The notes beneath the pieces are model-generated. The model saw only the letters and a list, made by a program, of their open reading frames with translations, did not search any database and was not told the origin of the DNA. From CAJKWP01 sp050943075 (GTDB lineage: Bacteria > Bacillota > Clostridia > Christensenellales > UBA1242), in contig JBMNOM010000007.1 in the NCBI GenBank assembly GCA_050943075.1, forward strand, positions 1-35,671: 35,671 nucleotides of DNA, in the 5' to 3' direction. A program made the position numbers and the translations under genes. Positions 1 to 7,475 of the stretch are shown here, one piece after another. The number at the start of each line of letters is the position of its first letter. Positions within the stretch are counted from its first letter, which is position 1.

Positions 1-34
1 CAACACAAATTGTTTTTACTGTTGTGTTAATGTC
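1..34. repeat. Imperfect inverted repeat at window edge
   Basis: AACACA and TGTGTT face each other across a 15-nt spacer, followed by TTAATG and a run of nine T. It may be the 3'-end hairpin of a gene lying outside the window, or a diverged copy of the GTGTTA-containing intergenic repeat found elsewhere in the window. It is cut by the window edge, so the assignment is weak. Confidence 0.3.
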
Positions 35-148
35 TTTTTTTTTATTTTTACATATGTTTTTTTTGTTTTTAATCAATTTCAATTTATTTGTTTTTATTAT
101 AAGTATATATTAATTAAAAAAGCGCAAACTAATTTCAAGGAGGGAACT

Positions 149-310
149 ATGAAAGACGGAATGTTAATGGGTTTACTTGTTGGGCTTGGAATTGGAGCTC
201 TTTTATTCAAGCATTCGCCAGTGGCAAAAGAAATTGTCAATAAAGCAGAAGAGGCTGTAAAAGAGGAAATTAACAATTGTGCAAAAGAAGTTGTTAATAA
301 AACAAAATAG
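149..310 (+). CDS. Small YtxH-like membrane protein (53 aa)
   Basis: The ATG at 149 follows a strong ribosome site (AAGGAGGG, 137-144). The product has a short hydrophobic segment at about residues 5-20 (a Gly/Leu-rich stretch), then an amphipathic Lys/Glu-rich helix ending in VVNKTK. This is the layout of small YtxH-type proteins: a membrane anchor plus a charged cytoplasmic tail. The function is unknown. It precedes yqgF, which has its own consensus promoter, so the two are probably separate units. The ribosome site and coding-like codon use make a real gene likely, but the family assignment rests on general layout only. Confidence 0.65.
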   Translation: MKDGMLMGLLVGLGIGALLFKHSPVAKEIVNKAEEAVKEEINNCAKEVVNKTK

Positions 311-364
311 TGTGTTTTTCTTGCAAGCAAGATTTTAAATTATTATTTAAAAGCCTTATAACAT

Positions 365-394
365 TTGACAATTTATCACTGCTTAATTTATAAT
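365..394 (+). promoter_or_regulatory. Consensus sigma-A promoter of yqgF
   Basis: TTGACA at 365-370 and TATAAT at 389-394 are separated by 18 bp. Both hexamers are perfect sigma-A consensus. Transcription would start near 401, about 20 nt before the yqgF start codon. Confidence 0.8.
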
Positions 395-420
395 GAGATT
401 GTAAGTTAGAGGAAAGAGTT

Positions 421-840
421 TTGCAATATTTTAGAAAAATGGGAATAGATTTTGGCAAAGTGCGTATTGGCATTGCTTTAACTGATCCGCTTGGAATCAT
501 TGCAAGCCCTTTTGAAACTTATCAGCGAGTTTCATTTTCTGACGACATTAACTATCTTGCAAAATTAATCAAACTTCAAAACGTTGACACTGTGATTTTC
601 GGTTTGCCTTTGCAAATGGATGGGCAAGAAGGGGATATGGCAAAAGCCACACGAGAATTTGCAGGCGAACTTGAAAAAGTTGCGTCGGTTAAAATTGTTT
701 TTGAAGACGAACGCCTAAGTTCTGTGACAGCGGAAGAAATTTTGATTGAAGCAGGAGTTAAAAGAGAGAAAAGAAAGTTGCTGATTGATAAGATTGCTGC
801 GCAGGTTATTTTGCAGCAATACATAGAAAGGAGAAGATAA
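421..840 (+). CDS. yqgF: Pre-16S rRNA nuclease YqgF / RuvX family
   Basis: A 139-residue RNase H-fold protein of the YqgF/RuvX family, which processes the 5' end of pre-16S rRNA and was earlier proposed as a Holliday junction resolvase. The N-terminal GIDFGKVRIGIALTDP block carries the first catalytic Asp, FGLPLQMDG is the mid-protein block, and EDERLSS is the second acidic block. The chosen TTG start at 421 has AGAGGAAAG just upstream; an ATG at 439 would remove six residues. The next gene starts directly after the stop codon, giving the yqgF-DUF1292 pair (yrrK-yrzB in Bacillus) seen across Firmicutes. Confidence 0.93.
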   Translation: MQYFRKMGIDFGKVRIGIALTDPLGIIASPFETYQRVSFSDDINYLAKLIKLQNVDTVIFGLPLQMDGQEGDMAKATREFAGELEKVASVKIVFEDERLSSVTAEEILIEAGVKREKRKLLIDKIAAQVILQQYIERRR

Positions 841-1209
841 ATGAAAGAACACGATCACCACAACCACGATCACCACGATCACGACCACTCACATGAAGAA
901 ATGTCAATTTTGGATATTTTGCTTGATGAAGAAAACGCAGAACCAATTGTTTTATACGATGAAAACGACAAAGCAGTGAAGTTTGACCAAGTTGCAATTA
1001 TTCCACTTGAAGATAACCTTTATGTTATTTTAAAGCCACTTGAACCAATGGCAAACGTTGCTGACGATGAAGCAATTGTTTTCACAGTGCTTGAAGATGA
1101 AGATGGAGTTAGTTCTTTGGAAGTTGAAACTGACGAAGAAATTGCAATTAGAGTTTTTGAAGAATACTATAAATTGCTTGACGCTGAAGAAGAAAAGAGC
1201 AAAAAATAA
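841..1209 (+). CDS. DUF1292 family protein (YrzB-like)
   Basis: A 122-residue, very acidic protein. Residues 3-18 are an alternating His/Asp stretch (HDHHNHDHHDHDHSH), and the remainder matches the DUF1292 layout: a short beta-rich core with IPLEDNLYVILKPLE and VFEEYYKLLD near the end. The family is uncharacterised and usually lies beside yqgF. The His-rich N terminus could bind a divalent metal such as Zn or Ni, which is inference. The stop codon of yqgF is immediately followed by this ATG, and the ribosome site (AAAGGAGAAG) lies inside the yqgF 3' end, so the two are co-transcribed. Confidence 0.85.
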   Translation: MKEHDHHNHDHHDHDHSHEEMSILDILLDEENAEPIVLYDENDKAVKFDQVAIIPLEDNLYVILKPLEPMANVADDEAIVFTVLEDEDGVSSLEVETDEEIAIRVFEEYYKLLDAEEEKSKK

Positions 1210-1232
1210 GCTTAAAAAACAAACAAATCATA

Positions 1233-1257
1233 AAAGTGCGCAATCCGCACTTTTTTT
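1233..1257 (+). terminator. Rho-independent terminator of yqgF-DUF1292
   Basis: AAAGTGCG and CGCACTTT form an 8-bp stem around a CAATC loop, followed by a T run. Confidence 0.85.
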
Positions 1258-1348
1258 GTTGCAATTTTGTTTTATGTTGTATAATTTCAAAGCAAAATAC
1301 TCATAATAGTTTTGCAAGGTTAAATATGCCTTGAAGGAGGTGAAAACT

Positions 1349-1498
1349 ATGTTTGGTAAAAACAAAAAAACACAAAGAAGTGCAACTTCAACAAGAACAA
1401 CAAGAAGAAGCACTGAAGCTGGTTCAGAAATGGGTTCAACATCTGAAACAAGGAGAAGTAATTCAGGTTCAAGAACAAGCAGATCTTCAAACAAATAG
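1349..1498 (+). CDS. Hypothetical 49-aa Ser/Thr/Arg-rich basic protein
   Basis: The ATG at 1349 sits 6 nt after AAGGAGGTG, one of the strongest ribosome sites in the window. The product begins MFGKNKKTQRSATSTRTTRR and ends SGSRTSRSSNK. It is almost entirely Ser, Thr, Arg, Lys and Asn with hardly any hydrophobic residues, so it should be disordered and strongly basic. I recognise no family. A promoter-like TTGTTG...TATAAT (1256-1285, 18-bp spacer) lies upstream and a terminator follows at once, so it looks like a one-gene unit. An overlapping frame from a TTG at 1353 is longer but lacks a properly placed ribosome site and runs through the terminator. Nucleic-acid or polyanion binding is a guess from charge. 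Confidence 0.65.
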   Translation: MFGKNKKTQRSATSTRTTRRSTEAGSEMGSTSETRRSNSGSRTSRSSNK

Positions 1499-1511
1499 TT
1501 TTTGCAAAGAT

Positions 1512-1538
1512 AAAAAAGCCATACTTAATGGCTTTTTT
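1512..1538. terminator. Bidirectional terminator
   Basis: AAAAAAGCCAT / ATGGCTTTTTT form an 11-bp stem with loop ACTTA. The T run on one strand and A run on the other let it serve both the small gene at 1349 and the convergent gene ending at 1735. Confidence 0.8.
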
Positions 1539-1690
1539 ATTTTGATTGTTATAAATTTTGATTGTTATAAATTTTCATTTTGTTAATTTAAACGTTATTT
1601 TTTCATTTTTAATTTAGATGTTAATAAAGTTTTCTTGCTTTGTGTTTTTTTTTTAACTTTGTTATTTTTGCATTTAATTATGATAATACA

Positions 1691-1743
1691 ACAACATATT
1701 GTGTGTTATATAAGCATATAGTCAACATTTAGTGTTATGCAAA
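1691..1743 (+). repeat. Intergenic repeat with paired GTGTTAT boxes (copy A)
   Basis: Two GTGTTAT boxes (1703-1709 and 1732-1738) lie 29 bp apart, each preceded by CAACA-type sequence, and the second is followed by GCAAA. The same layout recurs at 16981-17032 and 21914-21970. The second box overlaps the stop codon of the minus-strand gene that ends at 1735. Confidence 0.5.
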
Positions 1744-2760
1744 TTCTGCCATAACTAAATGTGCATAGGAATTTTCAACAACTCTGTCAAAGTCAATTTT
1801 GCCTTCAAGCATTCCTGCGTTAATTAAAACTTCTTGCAATTTGTCAAAAGCTGCTGTTCTCATAACAGGAGTGTCAACCCAAGCGTCAATGCCAATATAT
1901 GTTTCAAGTGAAGCTTTAATTGTTGGTTTGTCGGTTGTTGCAAAGTGTTCTTTATGCAAGGAATCAACAACTTTGTCAATATCTTCTTCAATTATGAATC
2001 TGTAGCCTTTAACCAAAGCACGAATGAAACCTTTAATTTTTTCTGGATTTCTTTGCATAAAACTTTGTTTTGCAACAAACGCAGTGTATGGAATTTCTCC
2101 ACTTTCTGCGCCAATGCTTGCAACTCGGTGTCCTTTACCCTCTGCAATTAATGAACTTGCAACAGGCTCAAACAATGTGCAATATTCTGCATCTGTGCTT
2201 GAAAACACGCTGCCAATTAAGTTAAACGCAACATCTGTGTTAAGGTCAACTTGGTTTGGCCCTGTTCCAATTTCAAGCCCCGCCATTTGTTCAATTATAT
2301 ATTGCAATGTCATTGCTGGCATTCCACCTGCACGGCCACCAATAATTGTTTTGCCAATTGTGTCTTCCCATTTAAAATTTGGTTGTGGTGTTTTTGCAAT
2401 TAAAATTTGTCCATCCCTTTTTGTTAACTGTGCAAAAATTTTTGGCTGGTCATTTGTTTCGCCAAGAGCAGTGTATATAGTTGTTTCCGGACCAACAAGT
2501 GCAATATCAGCTTCGCCACTTAAAATTGCGCCCATTGAAACGTCACTGCCACCGCCATTTCGCAAGTCGATTTTAATGTTTTCTTCTTCAAAAAAACCTT
2601 CGCTGATTGCAACATAGAACGGAGCATAAAAAATGCTGTGGGTCACTTCATTAACCACAAGCACATCTTTGTTTTTTCTTGTTGTTAGAGCAATAACAAG
2701 CACTGAACTTGCAATAAAAACCAATATTACTGAAAGTATTATAGCTAGTTTTTTATTCAT
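1735..2760 (-). CDS. ABC transporter substrate-binding protein, NMT1/THI5-like
   Basis: A 341-residue periplasmic-binding-fold protein of the NMT1/SsuA/THI5 type, which binds sulfonates, thiamine precursors or similar small molecules for ABC import. After a hydrophobic N-terminal segment (residues 4-26) comes FYAPFYVAISEGFFEEENI, the typical first lobe of the family, then GEADIALVGPE and IGGRAGGMPAMTL. There is no Cys at the end of the hydrophobic segment, so it is not a classical lipoprotein and is probably tethered by an uncleaved anchor or secreted. No permease or ATPase gene lies next to it, so the substrate cannot be told from context. The ribosome site AAAGGAG is well placed. The reading frame ends inside a short intergenic repeat. 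Confidence 0.85.
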   Translation of the reverse strand: MNKKLAIILSVILVFIASSVLVIALTTRKNKDVLVVNEVTHSIFYAPFYVAISEGFFEEENIKIDLRNGGGSDVSMGAILSGEADIALVGPETTIYTALGETNDQPKIFAQLTKRDGQILIAKTPQPNFKWEDTIGKTIIGGRAGGMPAMTLQYIIEQMAGLEIGTGPNQVDLNTDVAFNLIGSVFSSTDAEYCTLFEPVASSLIAEGKGHRVASIGAESGEIPYTAFVAKQSFMQRNPEKIKGFIRALVKGYRFIIEEDIDKVVDSLHKEHFATTDKPTIKASLETYIGIDAWVDTPVMRTAAFDKLQEVLINAGMLEGKIDFDRVVENSYAHLVMAEFA

Positions 2761-2863
2761 TTTTTCTCCTTTATAGTGTGATATAACATTTTATTTTTTT
2801 TGCAAAAATTTTGTGACAACATTAAACCTGATTTTTTGTTTTAAATTAAAAATAAATAAACAC

Positions 2864-2892
2864 TTGAAATTAGTGTTTAAGTTTGCTATACT
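2864..2892 (+). promoter_or_regulatory. Sigma-A promoter
   Basis: TTGAAA (2864-2869) and TATACT (2887-2892) with a 17-bp spacer, directing the small membrane protein gene at 2918. Confidence 0.7.
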
Positions 2893-2917
2893 TATAGTAT
2901 TCATTAAGGAGAAACAA

Positions 2918-3154
2918 ATGAGATTTCTTTTGGAAAACACAATTTTTGATTTGCTTTCACAAGAAGGTGTGGTGATTGGAATGGTTCTTGCCGCAATTGG
3001 TTTTGCTGCAAGTTTAATGGCAAAAAGAATTACAAGAGTTGTTAGAGGAACAGCAAAGATTGCTCCAACAGACCCTGTTTTGCTTTTCACAAAAGGTTTT
3101 GGCCTTGTGTGCATTTTGGTGGCTTTGCTTGTGATGATTATGTCGCTTAATTAA
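2918..3154 (+). CDS. Hypothetical small membrane protein (78 aa)
   Basis: The ATG at 2918 follows TAAGGAG; an upstream in-frame start at 2813 precedes the promoter and is rejected. The protein has two hydrophobic segments, about residues 17-35 and 58-76, joined by a basic/polar linker (AKRITRVVRGTAKIAPTD). With both helices spanning, the linker would be cytoplasmic because of its positive charge. I do not recognise the family. It is a single-gene unit with its own promoter and a strong terminator. Length and topology resemble small accessory subunits of membrane machines, but no specific role can be assigned. Confidence 0.75.
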   Translation: MRFLLENTIFDLLSQEGVVIGMVLAAIGFAASLMAKRITRVVRGTAKIAPTDPVLLFTKGFGLVCILVALLVMIMSLN

Positions 3155-3167
3155 CTTATAATAAAAT

Positions 3168-3197
3168 AAAACGCTTTGATTATTCAAAGCGTTTTTT
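3168..3197. terminator. Bidirectional terminator
   Basis: AACGCTTTGA / TCAAAGCGTT form a 10-bp stem with loop TTAT and a T run on the plus strand; an A run on the other side lets it also stop transcription from rnhA. Confidence 0.85.
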
Positions 3198-3297
3198 TGT
3201 TGCAAAATTTAATTAACAAGTTAGTTAATTTTTAACATTTATAACAAGCTGGCAAGTGTTTCAAATTTGTTTGCGTTTTTATCAATTAAAATTATTT

Positions 3298-3744
3298 TTA
3301 TTGTTTTGTTTGAAGCTTAACAATTTCCCCACGAGCAAGTTCGTCACATCTGTTGTTAAATGCATTGTCGCTGTGGCCTTTAACTTTGATGAAATTAACT
3401 TTGTGAACAGTGCAAAGTGAAATTAATTCTTGCCAAAGAGGAATGTTTTTAACTTCTTTTTTGCCACTTGTTTTCCAGCCAGCAAGTTGCCAAGCTGTTA
3501 TCCAGTCGTTTAAAAAAGCATTAACAACATAGGCAGAGTCGCTGTATAGATTAACTTTGCAAGGTTCTTTAAGCATTTTCAAGCTTTCAATCACTGCTTT
3601 AAGTTCCATTTTGTTGTTTGTGGTTTCTTTTTCTCCGCCACTAATTTCTTTTTTAATTCCATTATAAATCAAAATGGCCGCCCAGCCGCCATCTCCTGGG
3701 TTGTTTGAGCAAGCGCCATCTGTGTAAATTTCAACTGTTTTCAT
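3298..3744 (-). CDS. rnhA: Ribonuclease HI
   Basis: A 148-residue RNase HI, the usual length, which cleaves the RNA strand of RNA:DNA hybrids such as R-loops, Okazaki primers and misincorporated ribonucleotides. The four catalytic acids are visible: Asp9 in IYTDGACSNNPG, Glu48 in NNKMELKAVIE, Asp70 in LYSDSAYVV and a C-terminal Asp in the GHSDNAFNNRCDELA block. The aromatic/basic handle region (AWQLAGWKTSGKKEVKN) of E. coli-type RNase HI is present. The start has AAAGGAAAATT upstream. It is transcribed leftward and may share the bidirectional hairpin at 3168-3197 as its terminator. Confidence 0.95.
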   Translation of the reverse strand: MKTVEIYTDGACSNNPGDGGWAAILIYNGIKKEISGGEKETTNNKMELKAVIESLKMLKEPCKVNLYSDSAYVVNAFLNDWITAWQLAGWKTSGKKEVKNIPLWQELISLCTVHKVNFIKVKGHSDNAFNNRCDELARGEIVKLQTKQ

Positions 3745-3893
3745 AATTTTCCTTTAAAATAAATTGTGAGATGAGTTTTATTTTGCTTTTTAGTAATGTT
3801 TTAAATATTCTTTAATAATGTTTTTTATTTTTTTTAAAAGCATTTTGGGTTTTGTTTGAAATAAGTATAGCAAATTTTTTGTTTTTATCAAAC

Positions 3894-3929
3894 ATAAAAA
3901 AATAACAACGCAAATTGTTATTTTTTTTA
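3894..3929. terminator. Terminator of the nucleoside kinase gene
   Basis: AATAACAA / TTGTTATT with a 6-nt loop, flanked by A and T runs that extend the stem to about 14 bp. Orientation suits the leftward gene that ends at 3940. Confidence 0.7.
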
Positions 3930-3939
3930 ATTTTAAATT

Positions 3940-4881
3940 TTAATGTTGATTTTTTAAACTTTTGATAACTCCGCTCAAAAATTCTTGCAACAAGGAGTCA
4001 TCTGGCAAAAGTGAAACATCCATTGGCTCAAAGTGATGCAAGTCTTCTGAAATCTCCATTGCTTCTTTGCTGCCATCAAGCAAAGCAGGCAAGTATTTTC
4101 TATACATCATTGGTTCGTATGGGTGAGAAGAGTCCAAAATAAAATCTGCATTTTCTTTATATGGGAAAATATATTTCTTTTCGCCAGCAACAACGTTTTT
4201 CCAGTTAAGCAAAGTTTCATGTGGTTTAATTCCACGAGTGTAGAAATCTCTAATCATTCTTCTAATTCTTCTTAACTCTCTAACGTGAACAATTTTCTCA
4301 TCGCCTTCGTAGTATTCCACATTTGGGTTAACAAAAACTTTGTAAATTTGGTCTTCATGTTTTTGGTCCATAATAATTGGGTTAAGAGCATGAATGCCTT
4401 CAATAATTAAAATGCTGTTTTTGTTAAGTTTGATGTCTGTAAACTCTTTTTTGCGAGTTCCTGTGTAAAAATCAAAATCAGGCATTTTTGCAACCTTGTC
4501 GCTTAAAATGTCGTTTATAAAGTTTTTAAAATAAGGAATGTCAACAGTGTTAACATTTTCAAAATCATAAGTGCCGTCTTCAAACATTGGTGTCACATCT
4601 CTGTTAATGAAAAAATTATCCATGGAAATAACTTCGGCTTCTTTTCCATTTAAAATAAGTTCTTTTTTAATTAAATTTGCACTTGTGGTTTTTCCTGCAG
4701 AGGATGGGCCAGCAAGCAAAACAATTTTAACTGTTTGTCTTTCAATGATGTCTTTGGCAATGAAAGCAACTTGTTTTTTATACGCATTTTCGCTGTTTGA
4801 AATAAAGTTTTCTGGCGCTGTTGTGCCAAGCAAATTAACATCTTTAATTTCAATTTTTTCTCTTAATGTGGCTTTGTTCAT
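3940..4881 (-). CDS. P-loop nucleoside (uridine-like) kinase
   Basis: A 313-residue kinase of the uridine kinase/phosphoribulokinase family, which phosphorylates nucleosides with NTP. Walker A is GPSSAGKT at residues 58-65. ISMDNFFINR is the substrate-side Asp block, GTYDFENVNTVD and FDFYTGTRK are the nucleoside pocket segments, and LIIEGIHALNP is the Walker B-like strand. Many clostridial relatives are ~550 aa with a TGS/ThrRS-like N-terminal half; this one has only the kinase part. The ATG at 4881 is preferred because AAGGAAG lies at the right distance; a start six codons earlier has no ribosome site. It is transcribed divergently from murE, with a TATACT-like -10 just upstream. The exact substrate is not provable. 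Confidence 0.85.
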   Translation of the reverse strand: MNKATLREKIEIKDVNLLGTTAPENFISNSENAYKKQVAFIAKDIIERQTVKIVLLAGPSSAGKTTSANLIKKELILNGKEAEVISMDNFFINRDVTPMFEDGTYDFENVNTVDIPYFKNFINDILSDKVAKMPDFDFYTGTRKKEFTDIKLNKNSILIIEGIHALNPIIMDQKHEDQIYKVFVNPNVEYYEGDEKIVHVRELRRIRRMIRDFYTRGIKPHETLLNWKNVVAGEKKYIFPYKENADFILDSSHPYEPMMYRKYLPALLDGSKEAMEISEDLHHFEPMDVSLLPDDSLLQEFLSGVIKSLKNQH

Positions 4882-5041
4882 ATATCTTCCTTTTAACACA
4901 AGTATAGTATATCAAACCGCGCTGTTTCCACCAAATTTTTTTTAATCTTTTTGTTTTTATATGCAAGAATATGCCTATTTTTGCGTTTGTGATATATTCA
5001 TCAAATTTTAATAGTAAAATTCATAAAAGTAAGGAGAAAAA

Positions 5042-6472
5042 ATGCTTTTAAAAACTCTTTTGAAAGACATTGCAAAAATTGATTCTGCTTTTGAAAATAT
5101 TGACGTAAAAGGCATAAGTTTTGACACAAATTCAATTAAAAAAGGTGACCTATTTTTTTGTTTGAAAGGCAAAAACACTGATGGGCACGAATTTTTGCAA
5201 GAAGCCAAAAACAAAGGCGCTTGCGCTGCTGTGGTTGAAAAGAAGAATAATAAGATTGATATTCCACAAATTGCGGTGGAATGCACGCGTAAAACACTAT
5301 GTCTTGTGTGTTCTGCGTTTTATGGCAGCCCTGAAAAAGCGTTAAAACTAATTGGTGTGACAGGCACAAATGGCAAAACAACAACAACGCAAATTTTGAA
5401 AAACATATTTATTTCCGCTGGTAAAAAAGTTGGAGTGATTGGAACACTTGGCTATTACATAAACAACACGCATTTCAAAACCAATTTAACCACGCCAGAC
5501 CCAACAACGCTTTATGAAATTTTATCTCACTTTAAAAAAGAAAGTGTGGAATTTGTTTTTATGGAAATTTCTGCTCATGCAATTTTTTTGCACAAACTTT
5601 ATGGGCTTAAATTTGAAGTGGGGGTTTTAACAAATATAACACAAGACCATTTGGACTTTTTTGAAAATATGGAACTCTATTCAAAAACTAAATTAAACTT
5701 TTTAAAATCAAGCAGTGTTAAAACACTTGTTGTTAACGCTGATGATGAAAGTTATGAGCATTTTTTTGAAACAGATCATTTCAGTTATGCCATTAAAAAC
5801 CCAGCCGACAGTTTTGCGCTTGACATTGTTTTATCTTTGGGGGAATCAAACTATGCTTTAAACATTTTGGATAACGTGTTTTTGGTAAGCACGCGTTTAA
5901 GTGGAGAGTTTAATGTTTATAATGCGCTTGCTGCTTGCACTGTTGCATTATTAATGGGAATTGATGTTGGCACTGTTAAATATGCGCTTGAAACAATGGA
6001 AGACATTAATGGCAGGTTTAATGTTATTTCCAGCAAAAAAGGCAAAATTGTTGTGGACTTTGCCCACACCCCAGATGGACTTGAAAAAATTTTGATTGCG
6101 GTTAGAAAAGCCTCAAACTTAAAAAAAATTATTTGTGTTTTTGGTTGCAATGGCAATCGTGACAGATTAAAACGCCCAATTATGGGAAGAATTGCTGAAA
6201 GGCTTGCAGATGAAATTATTTTGACAAGTGACAATCCGCGTTTTGAAAATGCAGATTTAATTATTGACGACATTTTGCAAGGTGTGGAGGACAAAACAAA
6301 ATTCATGTGTGAGCCAGACAGAAAAAAAGCCATTGGACTTGGCGTTGAAATGCTTGACGATCAGTCTGTTTTGCTTATTTGTGGCAAAGGTGGGGAAAAA
6401 TATCAAGACATAAATGGCGTTAATGTGCCTTATGATGATTTTGAAGTTGTTAAGTCTTTTATTGAAAATTAA
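5042..6472 (+). CDS. murE: UDP-MurNAc-tripeptide synthetase MurE (DAP type)
   Basis: A 476-residue Mur ligase that adds the third stem-peptide residue to UDP-MurNAc-L-Ala-D-Glu in the cytoplasm. The ATP loop GTNGKTT is at residues 108-114, the central NITQDHLDFF block at about 198, and the C-terminal domain carries DNPR at 397-400. DNPR is the signature of meso-diaminopimelate-adding MurE, as opposed to the L-Lys type. The start has AAGGAG 8 nt upstream. It heads the operon murE-mraY-murD-ftsW with 9-nt spacing to mraY; murF, usually between murE and mraY, is absent. Confidence 0.95.
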   Translation: MLLKTLLKDIAKIDSAFENIDVKGISFDTNSIKKGDLFFCLKGKNTDGHEFLQEAKNKGACAAVVEKKNNKIDIPQIAVECTRKTLCLVCSAFYGSPEKALKLIGVTGTNGKTTTTQILKNIFISAGKKVGVIGTLGYYINNTHFKTNLTTPDPTTLYEILSHFKKESVEFVFMEISAHAIFLHKLYGLKFEVGVLTNITQDHLDFFENMELYSKTKLNFLKSSSVKTLVVNADDESYEHFFETDHFSYAIKNPADSFALDIVLSLGESNYALNILDNVFLVSTRLSGEFNVYNALAACTVALLMGIDVGTVKYALETMEDINGRFNVISSKKGKIVVDFAHTPDGLEKILIAVRKASNLKKIICVFGCNGNRDRLKRPIMGRIAERLADEIILTSDNPRFENADLIIDDILQGVEDKTKFMCEPDRKKAIGLGVEMLDDQSVLLICGKGGEKYQDINGVNVPYDDFEVVKSFIEN

Positions 6473-6481
6473 AGGAGTGAA

Positions 6482-7468
6482 ATGAAACTTTTTTTAACAG
6501 CATTTTTGCTTGGTTTTTTTGCAAGCATGGTTATTGCACCTTTGGTTTTTTACCTTGCAAGAAAACTTAAAGCACAGCAAAAAATTTTGCATTATGTGAA
6601 AGAGCATTCCGGCAAAGAGGGAACACCAACATTTGGTGGGCTGATTTTTATTTTTGGGCTGTTAATTGCCTCACTGTTTTTGTTTTATAAAGACACCACA
6701 ATGGTTTTTGTCACATTGGGCAGCACGTTGTCGTTTGGGCTTTTGGGCTTTTTGGATGATTTTATTAAAGTTAAATTCAAACAAAATTTGGGGCTGAAAG
6801 CATATCAAAAACTCATTGGACAAATTGGCATAAGCATTATTCTTGGCTTTTTTGTTTACAACTACATTGGAACAGAGCTTTACATTCCATTCACATTAAA
6901 ACTTGTTGATTTTGGCGCGTGGATTATTCCTTTAACTGTTTTTGTATTTCTTGCGCTTGTGAACAGCGTTAACTTAATTGATGGGCTTGATGGCTTAAGT
7001 TCAAGCACTTCGCTTTTTTATTTGCTTGGAATAACTGCGTTTGTGTTAATTTTTAAAAATGATATGGCGCTTTCAACTGTGCAGGCGGCAGAAATTGGAA
7101 ATTTGACAATGCTTAATTTTGTGCTTATGGGCGCGCTTTGTTTTTATCTTTGTGTTAATGTTTTTCCTGCAAAAATTTTTATGGGTGACACAGGCTCACT
7201 TGCATTGGGTGGTTTTTTAACCGCGATTAGTGTGTTTTACAAACTCACGCTTTTAATTCCAATTTTGGGGCTTATGTTTGTGTTAACCGCGCTTTCCGAC
7301 ATAATTCAAGTTGGGGTTTATAAACTTAAAAAGAAAAGGGTTTTTAAAATGGCACCGCTTCATCATCACTTTCAAATGAGCGGAATTCATGAAAACAAAA
7401 TTGTTTTGTATTACAGCTTAATAACATTATTTTTATCCATTGTGAATATACTTTTAACAGGTATGTAG
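6482..7468 (+). CDS. mraY: Phospho-MurNAc-pentapeptide transferase MraY
   Basis: A 328-residue polytopic membrane enzyme that transfers phospho-MurNAc-pentapeptide to undecaprenyl phosphate, making lipid I. All hallmark motifs are present: LGFLDDFIKV (catalytic/Mg2+ Asp pair), NLIDGLDGLSSS, FMGDTGSLALGG and the nucleotide-side PLHHHFQMSG histidine triplet. About ten hydrophobic helices can be traced. AAAGGAGTGAA sits just before the ATG. It lies between murE and murD with gaps under 10 nt, so the genes are translationally linked in one operon. Confidence 0.96.
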   Translation: MKLFLTAFLLGFFASMVIAPLVFYLARKLKAQQKILHYVKEHSGKEGTPTFGGLIFIFGLLIASLFLFYKDTTMVFVTLGSTLSFGLLGFLDDFIKVKFKQNLGLKAYQKLIGQIGISIILGFFVYNYIGTELYIPFTLKLVDFGAWIIPLTVFVFLALVNSVNLIDGLDGLSSSTSLFYLLGITAFVLIFKNDMALSTVQAAEIGNLTMLNFVLMGALCFYLCVNVFPAKIFMGDTGSLALGGFLTAISVFYKLTLLIPILGLMFVLTALSDIIQVGVYKLKKKRVFKMAPLHHHFQMSGIHENKIVLYYSLITLFLSIVNILLTGM

Positions 7469-7475
7469 GTGGGTA

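Noticed and set aside
2024..2617. 197-residue plus-strand frame
   Set aside because: It is the antisense of the solute-binding protein gene, without a ribosome site or recognisable domain. The same applies to the long frames opposite oapA, miaB and mutL.
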